Shown here: positions 8,155-15,317 of the stretch, one piece after another
Layout of the letters: the number at the start of each line of letters is the position of its first letter
Numbering within the stretch: position 1 is the first letter of the stretch
Source: JANPEZ01 sp031423155
GTDB taxonomy: Bacteria > Actinomycetota > UBA4738 > HRBIN12
Length of the DNA: 35,247 nt
NCBI GenBank assembly: GCA_031423155.1
Contig: JANPEZ010000177.1
Span: forward strand, 1-35,247
Direction of reading: 5' to 3'
Position numbers and translations under genes: made by a program
Notes under the pieces: model-generated
The model's database searches: none
The model's input: the letters and a program-made list of their open reading frames with translations, nothing else
Told to the model about the DNA's origin: nothing

Positions 8155-9206
8155 GGATACAGCCCCAACCTCGGCAGCGCTGTCGTTTCCTCGAGCCCGA
8201 ACACGAGGTTGAAGTTCTGGATAGCTTGACCCGCAGCACCTTTGACCAGGTTATCCACCGCGCCGGCAACGACTGCCGTACCGGTACGCTGATCTACCAC
8301 GGCCTGAAGTTCGATGAGGTTGGTCCCTCTCATGCGTTTGGTGTCCGTCATCTCTCCGACGCCGAGAACGCGGACGAAGGGCGCGGACGAGTAGGCGTCA
8401 GCCAGGGCCTCGACGAGTCTCTCGGTCGTGGCGCCCTCGGCCGCCGGGGCGTAGCTGGTAGTCAGAACACCGCGCACCGTCGGAACCAGATGCGGGACGA
8501 AGAGCACTTTGGCCGCGACGCCCGTGGCAAGCTCGATGCCCCTTTCCATCTCGGGGGTGTGCTGGTGCTTCGGGAGGCGATATGGCCGGACGCTGTCCTC
8601 GGTCGCGTTGTACGTGGTGCTCTCGTTCGCGGACCTGCCGGCACCCGAAAGCCCCGTCTTCCCGTCCACGGTGATGATCGCCGGATCGATCAGGCCGGCC
8701 GAGACCAGCGGAGTCAGACCCAAGATCATCGCCGTCGGATAGCAGCCGGGATTCGCGACGAGCTGGGCACCCGCAACCTCGGCGCCGAAGAGCTCGGGCA
8801 AGCCGTAGACCGCCTTGGCAAGCCACTCGGGAGAAAGGTGCGTGAAGCCGTACCACTCCGGATAGGCATCGGCTCCGAGACGGAAGTCTCCCGACAGATC
8901 GATCACCCGCATGCCCTCCTCCAGAAGCGAGGGCGCCAGCTCGGAACTCACCCCGTGCGGCAACGCCAGGAAGGCCACCTCGGCGCGCGCGCCGATGGCG
9001 ACCGGATCGATCGGCTCGACGAGGGCGCCGGCGCCGGCGGCTCCTGCCAGGTTCGGATGGACCTGGGAGAGGGCTAGGCCCGCCGACCGCTCGCCGCCGA
9101 GGAAGGTCACCGTCGCATCGGGATGGCCCTCCAGCAGTCGCAGCAGTTCGCCCCCGGTGTATCCGGAGGCGCCCACCACTGCTACGGAGATCTGAGATCC
9201 GGCCAT
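8151..9206 (-). CDS. argC: N-acetyl-gamma-glutamyl-phosphate reductase
   Basis: NADPH-dependent reductase that turns N-acetylglutamyl phosphate into the semialdehyde. The 351-residue protein starts with a Rossmann motif VVGASGYTGGELLRLL and has the catalytic cysteine in ANPGCYPTA (Cys155). KHQHTPEM, further along, carries the family's catalytic His. It is the first gene of the arg operon. The ATG at 9206 follows a short, AT-rich promoter region holding a candidate ARG box; there is no convincing Shine-Dalgarno sequence, so translation may begin from a very short leader. Confidence 0.96.
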   Translation of the reverse strand: MAGSQISVAVVGASGYTGGELLRLLEGHPDATVTFLGGERSAGLALSQVHPNLAGAAGAGALVEPIDPVAIGARAEVAFLALPHGVSSELAPSLLEEGMRVIDLSGDFRLGADAYPEWYGFTHLSPEWLAKAVYGLPELFGAEVAGAQLVANPGCYPTAMILGLTPLVSAGLIDPAIITVDGKTGLSGAGRSANESTTYNATEDSVRPYRLPKHQHTPEMERGIELATGVAAKVLFVPHLVPTVRGVLTTSYAPAAEGATTERLVEALADAYSSAPFVRVLGVGEMTDTKRMRGTNLIELQAVVDQRTGTAVVAGAVDNLVKGAAGQAIQNFNLVFGLEETTALPRLGLYP

Positions 9207-9214
9207 CTGCTACC

Positions 9215-9226
9215 GCATATTTATGC
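9215..9226 (-). promoter_or_regulatory. Candidate ARG box upstream of argC
   Basis: GCATAAATATGC on the minus strand is a dyad with 5-bp arms (GCATA/TATGC) around a 2-nt centre, in an AT-rich island within GC-rich sequence. It resembles the AT-rich palindromic ARG half-sites bound by ArgR. It overlaps the proposed -10 of the argC promoter, where bound repressor would block RNA polymerase. The regulator is encoded in the same operon. No second box was recognised by eye. Confidence 0.5.
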
Positions 9227-9248
9227 AGATAATGGGTGAAACCGTCAA
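9220..9248 (-). promoter_or_regulatory. Candidate argC operon promoter
   Basis: On the minus strand, TTGACG (9248-9243) matches the -35 consensus at five of six positions, and CATAAA (9225-9220) follows after 17 nt as a weak -10. Transcription would start near 9213, leaving a leader of only a few bases before the argC ATG. The -10 lies inside the candidate ARG box. Confidence 0.45.
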
Positions 9249-9270
9249 TACCGGGGATACGGTAGGCGCG

Positions 9271-10071
9271 CTAGGGGCAGGGCTCGCGCCAGACCCGCAG
9301 AGCGAGCCGCTTCTTCATGAAGCTGAATCCCAGGTCACTCGCCCCCGGGCAGAAGTCGGCCGTGTCCAGCTTGTACTCCACGCCGAGGACGGCCTTGCCC
9401 GCGTTCACGAAGGGCCGCAGCCGGTTGCACTCCTCGTACTGGAAGCATTGCTCGTTGAGAGCGAAGTCGAAGTAGGGAAGCAGCAGCTTGACCTGACCGA
9501 CGTCGTTCTTGAGTACGGCCGACATCCCCCGCCGATGGGCCTGATTCGCCAGGAACACGTTGTAGCGAGCCTGATCGGCACCCGTCAGAGGAAAACCCGA
9601 ATCGTTCTGGTAGCCGTCGACGTTGTCGAACTCGACGGCGTCGAAGCCCTTGGCCGCGCACATATCCAGACGCGACTCCATGATCGGACGGAGCACGCCT
9701 ATCTCGCGCACGTCGAGCCACTTCTCCCCCGGCCAACCGTTGCTGTTGCCTTTGACCGACTCGGGGAACCTGTCCGCGTCGCGGCGCCAGTTCTCCCAGG
9801 AGCCCGCGCTGATGTAGCAAACGACCGCGTCTCCCTGATCGTGGAGCGTGGTCACCAGGGCGCGGGTCGAGTCGAAACCGTCTATGTCGAAGAGCGATGC
9901 GTCGACCGTGGTATCGATCGTTCCCTGAAGCTGCCACTGCCACATGAGATCCAGCGGCGGGGCGTAGCAGCCATCGCACGCAACGGGAACCGGAAGCGAC
10001 CGGGCCGACGCGGCTGTTGGCGACATCCAGGCCGCCGCGATCAAGACAAGCGCTATCAGCACTCTCCGCAT
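9271..10071 (-). CDS. Secreted GH114-like glycosidase (endo-alpha-1,4-polygalactosaminidase family)
   Basis: A 266-residue exported protein. Residues 1-23 form a signal peptide (basic MRR, hydrophobic core, ASA cleavage-like site) with no lipobox cysteine. The mature part is a single TIM-barrel-like domain of the GH114/TM1410 type: MWQWQLQGTID, then VVCYISAGSWENWR, then the acidic strand GFDAVEFDNVDGY with likely catalytic carboxylates, and KNDVGQ later. Characterised relatives cleave galactosamine-rich exopolysaccharide. No polysaccharide biosynthesis genes are adjacent, so the natural target is unknown. A TAGCAT hexamer ends 7 nt before the ATG. Four cysteines in the mature protein could form disulfides outside the cell. 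Confidence 0.82.
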   Translation of the reverse strand: MRRVLIALVLIAAAWMSPTAASARSLPVPVACDGCYAPPLDLMWQWQLQGTIDTTVDASLFDIDGFDSTRALVTTLHDQGDAVVCYISAGSWENWRRDADRFPESVKGNSNGWPGEKWLDVREIGVLRPIMESRLDMCAAKGFDAVEFDNVDGYQNDSGFPLTGADQARYNVFLANQAHRRGMSAVLKNDVGQVKLLLPYFDFALNEQCFQYEECNRLRPFVNAGKAVLGVEYKLDTADFCPGASDLGFSFMKKRLALRVWREPCP

Positions 10072-10078
10072 CCTGCCG

Positions 10079-10084
10079 ATGCTA
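10079..10084 (-). promoter_or_regulatory. Candidate -10 element, leaderless or near-leaderless start
   Basis: TAGCAT on the minus strand ends 7 nt before the ATG of the GH114-like gene, the same hexamer as before the GNAT gene. Transcription would begin at or one base before the start codon. The spacer contains a weak purine run (GCAGG) too close to the ATG to act as a normal ribosome binding site. Confidence 0.45.
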
Positions 10085-10107
10085 TCGGCTAGGGCAGCCC
10101 GAGAACT

Positions 10108-11085
10108 TCAGTTGACGATAGAAAGAACGCTCTCGCCGGGCACCTCGGCACTCGCGTGGGCGCGCGCGATCGAACCGCGCGCCTTCCCAAGGTGCGAACG
10201 CATCTCGTCCGAGCCATTGGCGAGCATCGTCGCCGCGCGCGCGAACTTGTTCTCCAGGACCCCCTCCATCGAGCCGAGCAACACGCCGACCTCCGAGAGG
10301 CTGGCCTGAACATCGGCCGCGTCGCCGAAACGCTGCACCAACGAGTAGAGGAAGAGCACTATCGGAAGTGCGGTGGAGTACGGCACGATCACAACGCCGC
10401 GCGCGAAAGCGTCGGCATGCGCCCGCTTCAGCACCGCATAGGCCGCATCCGGTATCGCCGCGACCGCAACAGGGGCGGTAAGTGCCGGGTCCAGATATTG
10501 GGCGACCTCCCTGACCCGCAGGGTCACCGCCCTCTCGACCGCACGGGAGCAAGCTTCGGTTTCGCCGGGATCGGTCGCTTCCTCGAGCGCTTCGAGTTCG
10601 GCTAGCGCAGCCCACTTCGAGTCGATCGGCAGCCGGCGCCCATCGGGCAGTAGCAGTCCGAACTCAACGACCTTCCCGCCGACACTGAAGTCGGTGACTA
10701 GCATGCCCGGGGGCAGATCCGACAAGTGCTCGCGAAGTACGTTCTCGCCGGCCCGACCCTTGCCCGCGCCTCCAGCCAAGACTGTGGCCAGGCGGCGGAT
10801 GACCTCACGCTGCTCGGCATCGACGACCCGCCGCTCTTGGTCGCGCACGGTGATCTCCTCGAGAGCGCGCCGGGCGCCTTCGAGGCCGCTGCGCAACTGC
10901 TCGGAGGTCAGGTCCCGGCTCGCGGCGGCATCGGCCAGGCGCCTAAGCTCGGCGTTCTGGGCCTCCATCCGTGCCTGGATCAGATCCCAGCCAGGGCTCT
11001 CGGCCCGGGGCCTGAACGCGACCACGGCCAGTCCGAGTCCCAGACCGACGAACAGGGCCAACACGACGACGCCTATCTCGCTCAT
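10108..11085 (-). CDS. rmuC: DNA recombination protein RmuC family
   Basis: A 325-residue RmuC-type protein, shorter than the E. coli protein. An N-terminal membrane helix (about residues 4-22) is followed by a coiled-coil stretch (about 35-90) and the RmuC nuclease-like domain with GKAGENVL-like GRAGENVLREHL, then VVEFGLLLPDGRRLPIDSKW, whose Asp-Ser-Lys is a hallmark of the family. RmuC limits inversions at short inverted repeats in E. coli and is thought to be a membrane-tethered nuclease. The frame is open further upstream, but the ATG at 11085 has a strong Shine-Dalgarno GGAGG five bases before it. It points away from the aminotransferase gene across a 105-bp gap. Confidence 0.85.
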   Translation of the reverse strand: MSEIGVVVLALFVGLGLGLAVVAFRPRAESPGWDLIQARMEAQNAELRRLADAAASRDLTSEQLRSGLEGARRALEEITVRDQERRVVDAEQREVIRRLATVLAGGAGKGRAGENVLREHLSDLPPGMLVTDFSVGGKVVEFGLLLPDGRRLPIDSKWAALAELEALEEATDPGETEACSRAVERAVTLRVREVAQYLDPALTAPVAVAAIPDAAYAVLKRAHADAFARGVVIVPYSTALPIVLFLYSLVQRFGDAADVQASLSEVGVLLGSMEGVLENKFARAATMLANGSDEMRSHLGKARGSIARAHASAEVPGESVLSIVN

Positions 11086-11113
11086 CTCCACCTCCAGGGA
11101 AGTCCTGGGATCG

Positions 11114-11119
11114 AGGCTA
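11114..11119 (-). promoter_or_regulatory. Candidate -10 element for rmuC
   Basis: TAGCCT on the minus strand lies 28 nt upstream of the rmuC ATG. This would give a leader of roughly 20 nt that includes the GGAGG ribosome binding site, in contrast to the leaderless arrangement of the divergent aminotransferase gene. Confidence 0.35.
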
Positions 11120-11178
11120 CTCCGGGGGTACGACACGACTTCCGGCGCATCTGCCTCGGAGCCCGAGAAGTGGCCCCG

Positions 11179-11184
11179 TATGAT
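11179..11184 (+). promoter_or_regulatory. Candidate -10 element, leaderless start
   Basis: TATGAT (five of six matches to TATAAT) ends exactly 6 nt before the ATG of the aminotransferase gene. No ribosome binding site is visible, so the transcript probably begins at the start codon. Confidence 0.55.
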
Positions 11185-11190
11185 TCGCCC

Positions 11191-12561
11191 ATGACCGGGG
11201 AGGCACAGGGCGGCATCGCCCGGGAGAAGATTCGCGAGCTGAAGACCCGCGAGGACGCCGCATTCGTGTCGGCTAGACCGAGATCGGCAGAGCTATGGGA
11301 CCGCGCGAAGGGTTCGATGCCGAACGGCGTGCCGATGTCCTGGCTTCGTACCTCCTACGATCACCCCCCTCTATTCGTAGCCGCGGGCAAAGGAGCCCGG
11401 TTCCGCGACGCCGACGGCATCGAGTACTCCGACTTCAACATCGCCGACATGTCCATGTTCGGAGGCTACGCACCCGAACCCGTGGTGGAAGCCGTCTCGC
11501 GGCGCGTCGCCGAAGGCGCTCAGTTCCTGCTCCCGAACGATGACTCGATCTGGGTCGCCGAGGAACTCGCGCGCCGCTACCGCTTGCCCAAATGGCAGTT
11601 CACCTTGTCAGCTACCCACGCCAACACCGAAGCCATCCGCGTCGCCCGCACCATGACGGGCCGGGAGAAGGTCTTGTTCTTCGAGGGCAAGTACCACGGC
11701 CACCTCGATGACGCGCTCGTGATTCCGGATGAGCACGGCTCACTCGTTCCCGAGGAGGCCGGGCTGCCATCCGATGTAACCAGCCGGACGAAGGTCGTCC
11801 CGTTCAACGACCCGGACGCCCTGCGAGCCGCCCTGGCGCCGGGAGACGTGGCCATCGTCATCACCGAACCCGCGTTGACGAACGAGGTCGGACTTCAGAT
11901 GCCCGAGGAGGGGTTCCACCATCGGTTGCGCGCGATCACGCGTGAGGCGGGCACGCTGCTCGCCTACGACGAGACACACACCCAGGTGGTGGGCCCCGGC
12001 GGACTCACGGCTATGTGGGACCTTCAGCCTGACATGGTCACCATCGGCAAGTCGATCGCCGCCGGGATCCCTCTCGGTGCCTACGGGATGTCCGAGGACG
12101 TGGCCGAAGTCCTGGACCGCCCCGGCGGACGGGGAGATGAGAAGCCGTCCGTGGCGACCGGCGGAACGCTCTTCGGCAATCCTCTGTCGATGGCTGCGGC
12201 GCGCGCGACGATGGGTCACGTCCTGACCCCCGAGGCATACGAGCACACGCAGCGGCTGGGAGCGCACCTGGCGGACGGCATCGAGAAGCAGATCGCGCAG
12301 GCAGGCCTGCCATGGACGGCCCACCGGTTCTGGCCGCGCAGCGGAGCGACCTTCGCCCCGTCGATGCCCAAGAACGCCCGCGAGGCCGAAGCCCACTTCG
12401 ACCCCGAACTCAGGGTTCTCGCCCGCGTCTACTTGGCGAACAGGGGCGTGTGGGACGCCATAGTCGGCGCCGGCCCGACCTGCCCCGTCCCGGCCACTCA
12501 GGAGGACGTCGGCCTCTACCTGGAGGCTTTCGGCTCCCTGATCGGTGAACTCACCTCCTGA
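11191..12561 (+). CDS. Class III PLP aminotransferase, glutamate-1-semialdehyde aminomutase-like
   Basis: A 456-residue fold-type I PLP enzyme. The closest pattern is the HemL-like branch of class III aminotransferases: GMPNGVP-like GSMPNGVPMSW, FEGKYHGHLDD, and VTIGKSIAAGIPLGAYG with the Schiff-base Lys. Two motifs depart from HemL: the substrate/PLP loop reads SATHANTEA rather than SGTEAN, and the Asp-containing strand reads LAYDETHTQ rather than FDEVMTG. The enzyme is therefore probably not the tetrapyrrole HemL but a transaminase of unknown amine substrate. The frame is open upstream into rmuC antisense; the ATG at 11191 is chosen because TATGAT sits 6 nt before it. It is followed by a C45-family gene on the same strand. 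Confidence 0.8.
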   Translation: MTGEAQGGIAREKIRELKTREDAAFVSARPRSAELWDRAKGSMPNGVPMSWLRTSYDHPPLFVAAGKGARFRDADGIEYSDFNIADMSMFGGYAPEPVVEAVSRRVAEGAQFLLPNDDSIWVAEELARRYRLPKWQFTLSATHANTEAIRVARTMTGREKVLFFEGKYHGHLDDALVIPDEHGSLVPEEAGLPSDVTSRTKVVPFNDPDALRAALAPGDVAIVITEPALTNEVGLQMPEEGFHHRLRAITREAGTLLAYDETHTQVVGPGGLTAMWDLQPDMVTIGKSIAAGIPLGAYGMSEDVAEVLDRPGGRGDEKPSVATGGTLFGNPLSMAAARATMGHVLTPEAYEHTQRLGAHLADGIEKQIAQAGLPWTAHRFWPRSGATFAPSMPKNAREAEAHFDPELRVLARVYLANRGVWDAIVGAGPTCPVPATQEDVGLYLEAFGSLIGELTS

Positions 12562-12593
12562 CCCGGCATCCAGCGGGAGCCGACCTCGGCCGA

Positions 12594-12599
12594 TACCAT
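12594..12599 (+). promoter_or_regulatory. Candidate -10 element, leaderless start
   Basis: TACCAT fits TANNNT and ends 7 nt before the ATG of the C45-family gene. If functional, this gene has its own leaderless transcript although it lies only 45 bp behind the aminotransferase gene. Confidence 0.4.
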
Positions 12600-12606
12600 C
12601 TGCGAC

Positions 12607-13695
12607 ATGACCGAGCCCCGGATGCCGTTCCTGCGCGTTTCCGGCTCTCTGCGCGAGGTCGGGGCCGCCATCGGAGAATCGTGCGCCGAAACCGTCCGGC
12701 GTGAGTGCGCCTTCGAAGACTCCTCCATCCCCTCGGGGCGATCGCGCGAGGAGCAGCTTTCCTTGGCCGACCGTTACCGGGAGGTCACGACCCGGGCCAT
12801 GCCGTGGGTCATGGAGGAACTGGAAGGCTGCGCCGAAGCCACGGATGTCGATCTGCGGACCCTCTTCGCCTGCTTCATCGAGGAGATCTGGTACGAACCA
12901 CGCCCCTTCACCGGCGCGGCGGCGATCACCGGGCGTTGCAGCGACATGGTCGCGGTGCCCCCGGCGACCGCCGACGGGCACGTCCTGACCGCCCACAACA
13001 ACGACATGTCCCGTCAGTACATGAAGGACCTGATCGCGATAGAGCGCCGGGTTGACGGCGATCCGAGCGTCTTCACGATCGGCAACGGCCTTTGGCTCTC
13101 CGTCGGTTGGAACTCGGCAGGGATGAACCTGACCGGCAACGAGCTGTCACCGAACGACGAGCGGATCGGCATCCCCCGCGAGATCCAGGTCCGCGCGATG
13201 TTGCGCGAACGGACCCTCGAAGGCATGGTCTCCGTCGCTCTTCACCCCGAAAGGGCCTCCAGTTACAACAATGTTCTGGCCGACTCGGAAGGCGGCGTAG
13301 CCGATGTCGAGGGCAGCGCCACCGACGCGGTCGTGTCGGGCGCCAACGAGCGAGGCGTCATCGCACACACCAACCACTACGTCTGCGATGCGATGCTCCC
13401 CTACGAAGGCGACCCCGAGTACGCCGAACTTTCAGCGATCAGGTATCGCCGGGCGTCACAGTTGCTGGCCGAGGCTGAGACCGGAACCGTTACGACCCAA
13501 GCGCTTCGCGGATTCCTATCCGATCACGAGAACGCCCCAGATTCGATCTGCCGCCACGACCATCCAGATCGCGAGTCCTTCACGTGCTTCTGGAGCGTTG
13601 CCGATGTGACCGAAGGCCGGATCGAGTACGGCCGCGGCAACCCGTGCGACTCAACGACTCAGACCTTCCGGTTCGAGGACTACCTCTCGGCCTGA
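12607..13695 (+). CDS. C45-family acyltransferase/peptidase (isopenicillin-N acyltransferase-like)
   Basis: A 362-residue Ntn-hydrolase-like protein. In the C45 (acyl-CoA:6-aminopenicillanate acyltransferase-like) family a precursor cleaves itself before a cysteine that becomes the N-terminal nucleophile. Here ITGRCSDM places Cys111 as that residue, followed by HVLTAHNNDMSRQ, equivalent to the RNxDW region, and by a later SYNNVLADSEGGVADVEGS and IAHTNHY strand set typical of the fold. Many bacterial members are N-acyl-amino acid or acyl-amide hydrolases, so penicillin chemistry should not be assumed. Its neighbour is an aminotransferase, which would fit deacylation then deamination of an acylated amine; this is inference. 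The stop overlaps the convergent ankyrin gene by 16 bp. Confidence 0.75.
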   Translation: MTEPRMPFLRVSGSLREVGAAIGESCAETVRRECAFEDSSIPSGRSREEQLSLADRYREVTTRAMPWVMEELEGCAEATDVDLRTLFACFIEEIWYEPRPFTGAAAITGRCSDMVAVPPATADGHVLTAHNNDMSRQYMKDLIAIERRVDGDPSVFTIGNGLWLSVGWNSAGMNLTGNELSPNDERIGIPREIQVRAMLRERTLEGMVSVALHPERASSYNNVLADSEGGVADVEGSATDAVVSGANERGVIAHTNHYVCDAMLPYEGDPEYAELSAIRYRRASQLLAEAETGTVTTQALRGFLSDHENAPDSICRHDHPDRESFTCFWSVADVTEGRIEYGRGNPCDSTTQTFRFEDYLSA

Positions 13696-14348
13696 TCGAG
13701 GGCTCTGCGGACCTTCTCGCTTACCGCTTCGCTGCCCGCCGCCAGAGAGAGCACGCTGTGGCCCTCATCTTGGGTGGCAGCCGGATCGGCGCCGGCCGCC
13801 AGGAGGAGATCGACCGATCTCTCATCGCCGTTGGCGGCGGCAGAATGAAGCGGCGTCCAGCCACCCAACTGCCGGGCGTTCGGATCGGCTCCAGATCGCA
13901 GGAGCATGGCGACGATCTCGGCGTGCATGGCCGACGCGGCCGAATGCAGCGGCGTTCCGGTCATCCAGCCCGTCCCGGCAGCATCGACTTCGGCTCCGGC
14001 GGCCAGGAGCTGCCGGGCAGCCTCGACCTGGCCGAAGAAGGCCGCCAGATGTAGCGCACTGAATCCGTCGGCCGACCGAGCAAACACCAGGGATGGATCG
14101 GAGGCCAACGAGGAGGCCAGGCTACCCGCGTCCCCATACGCGGAGGCCTCGAATGGGTCCAACTCTGCTACCTGTTGCCGGATGAGGGCTCGGACCTCCT
14201 CGGCAGGGCCGTATCGGGCGCGCATCAGGGCAGACACCCCGGAGGAGTCCCTGGCCGCGGCCAGGGCTGGGTCCTCTTCCAGTAGCGCTCTGACCCGCAC
14301 GGAGTCGCCGCCCGCTATCGCTTCGAAGAACTCGAGGCTACTTGTCAT
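13680..14348 (-). CDS. Ankyrin-repeat protein
   Basis: A 222-residue soluble protein made mostly of ankyrin repeats. The clearest units are GFSALHLAAFFGQVEAARQLLAAGAEVD-type sequence at about residues 94-122, a TPLHSAASAMHAEIVAMLLRSGADPN-type unit at about 131-160, and another TPLHSAAANGDERSVDLLLAAGADP-type unit at about 164-190, with degenerate repeats before and after. There is no signal peptide or membrane helix. Such proteins mediate protein binding; the partner is unknown. It is divergent from a MarR regulator across 45 bp, so that regulator may control it. A purine-rich GGCCGGAG lies just before the ATG. Confidence 0.85.
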   Translation of the reverse strand: MTSSLEFFEAIAGGDSVRVRALLEEDPALAAARDSSGVSALMRARYGPAEEVRALIRQQVAELDPFEASAYGDAGSLASSLASDPSLVFARSADGFSALHLAAFFGQVEAARQLLAAGAEVDAAGTGWMTGTPLHSAASAMHAEIVAMLLRSGADPNARQLGGWTPLHSAAANGDERSVDLLLAAGADPAATQDEGHSVLSLAAGSEAVSEKVRRALDQAER

Positions 14349-14365
14349 CTCCGGCCTCTCGTGAA

Positions 14366-14381
14366 AGTATATGCATAGCCT
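14366..14381. promoter_or_regulatory. Divergent promoter/operator region between ankyrin and marR-like genes
   Basis: This AT-rich island contains the perfect 8-bp palindrome TATGCATA (14370-14377). On the minus strand, TATACT (14371-14366) is a good -10 for the ankyrin gene, with a leader carrying a purine-rich ribosome binding site. On the plus strand, TAGCCT (14376-14381) could serve the MarR-family gene, leaving a leader of about 6 nt. A MarR dimer bound to the palindrome would cover both -10 elements. The operator role is inferred from position and symmetry. Confidence 0.4.
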
Positions 14382-14393
14382 ACCTATCTACAT

Positions 14394-14867
14394 ATGGACA
14401 CGTCAAGCGGCTCTTCCCCATCGCAGGAGGCACGCGAGGTCGCGGACCGGCTCCACTCGGCCGCGATCCTCCTGCTGCGGCGCGTGCGTGTCCAAGGCGG
14501 AGAGCCGGGGATCTCGACGCCCCGGCTCTCCGCTCTTTCAGTGGTCGTATCCGCCGGACCGCTCACGGTGGGAGAGCTCGCGGCGGCCGAGCAGGTCCGC
14601 CCTCCCACGATGACCCGGCTGGTCGATGCCCTGGCCCGCGAGGGACTCGTCACGAGGTCGCCTCACCCCATGGACGGACGGTCGGTGCTGGTCAGCGCGA
14701 CTCCCACGGGAAAGCTCATATCGACCCGTGGCCGGGCCAGGCGTATCGAGGAGCTCGGGATCAGGATGTCCACCCTCGGTCCGCAGGAGCTGGCCGCCCT
14801 GGACCGAGCGGCCGAACTCATGGAGCAGATCTCCTCCGGGCAGGTGCATACCGAACGAGATGCCTAG
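14394..14867 (+). CDS. MarR-family transcriptional regulator
   Basis: A 157-residue winged-helix regulator. Residues about 40-105 show the MarR pattern: PLTVGELAAAEQVRPPTMTRLVDALAREGLV is the helix-turn-helix, and SPHPMDGRSVLVSATPTGK is the wing with the conserved D-x-R. N- and C-terminal helices would form the dimer interface. MarR proteins are usually repressors released by small phenolic or oxidising ligands and often control the divergent neighbour, here the ankyrin gene. The ATG overlaps the palindrome CATATG and has no Shine-Dalgarno sequence, so the message may be nearly leaderless. It converges on the cupin gene. Confidence 0.88.
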   Translation: MDTSSGSSPSQEAREVADRLHSAAILLLRRVRVQGGEPGISTPRLSALSVVVSAGPLTVGELAAAEQVRPPTMTRLVDALAREGLVTRSPHPMDGRSVLVSATPTGKLISTRGRARRIEELGIRMSTLGPQELAALDRAAELMEQISSGQVHTERDA

Positions 14868-14885
14868 GGTCGGATAACCCGATCC
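14867..14885. terminator. Candidate bidirectional hairpin between convergent genes
   Basis: GGGTCGG and CCGATCC pair as a 7-bp stem with one G-U wobble around a 5-nt loop (ATAAC), starting on the last base of the MarR-family stop codon and ending before the cupin stop. There is no T-tract on either side, so it would be a stem-only terminator at best. Placement between convergent stops is the main support. Confidence 0.3.
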
Positions 14886-14889
14886 CCCC

Positions 14890-15258
14890 TCAAAGTCCCC
14901 AGGCCGGAACCGCCGAGGAGCCATCCCTTATGAAGAGGGTGCCGGCGAGCATAGTCACGACTATCGCCGCCCCGTCCGGACCAGCCTCCAGATGGTGCAG
15001 AGCCCCGGTCGGAACGACCACGGAATCGCCGAGGGAAACCGGTGTCGCCTCTCCATCGATGTACATCGTCCCGCTGCCGGCTGCCACGGTGAACACGTCC
15101 TGATGGTCGTGGCGATGAGGCGGGAGTCCCCCGCCGGCGGGTATGTCGGCTCTGAACAAGATGCACTCGGTAGCTCCTCGCGAAGGCGCCGCGAATCCCG
15201 TGATCTTGTTTCCGGACATCTCGTACGACGGGTGATCCTCGTGGCTATACACAGGCAT
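14890..15258 (-). CDS. Single-domain cupin protein
   Basis: A 122-residue cupin. Motif 1 is GGLPPHRHDHQDVFTVAAGSG with two histidines suited to metal binding, and motif 2 is PTGALHHLEAG with another. Small cupins include dioxygenases, isomerases and ligand sensors, so the activity is open. The frame extends upstream to 15345 and overlaps the next gene, but the ATG at 15258 has a Shine-Dalgarno-like GAGGAAAGG about nine bases before it and starts at the conserved PVYSHEDHPSYEM segment. It is downstream of the small membrane protein and DUF5661 genes on the same strand, which may form one operon. Confidence 0.8.
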   Translation of the reverse strand: MPVYSHEDHPSYEMSGNKITGFAAPSRGATECILFRADIPAGGGLPPHRHDHQDVFTVAAGSGTMYIDGEATPVSLGDSVVVPTGALHHLEAGPDGAAIVVTMLAGTLFIRDGSSAVPAWGL

Positions 15259-15317
15259 GGCGGCAGACCTTTCCTCGGTCGGATGAAGGTGAATCATGTC
15301 AGTGGAGTCGCCCCGCG

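Noticed and set aside
9223..10092. Plus-strand open frame of 289 codons opposite the GH114-like gene.
   Set aside because: Antisense shadow with no signal peptide or domain; the minus-strand gene has a signal peptide and family motifs.
10726..11190. Upstream extension of the aminotransferase frame by 155 codons.
   Set aside because: It is antisense to rmuC, has no aminotransferase similarity, and a -10 with exact leaderless spacing supports the ATG at 11191.
11191..12561. Naming the aminotransferase hemL.
   Set aside because: Core motifs differ from glutamate-1-semialdehyde aminomutase (SATHAN, DETHT), and no tetrapyrrole genes are nearby.
12607..13695. Penicillin biosynthetic acyltransferase.
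   Set aside because: Only the C45 family is supported; there are no beta-lactam pathway genes, and bacterial family members have many other substrates.
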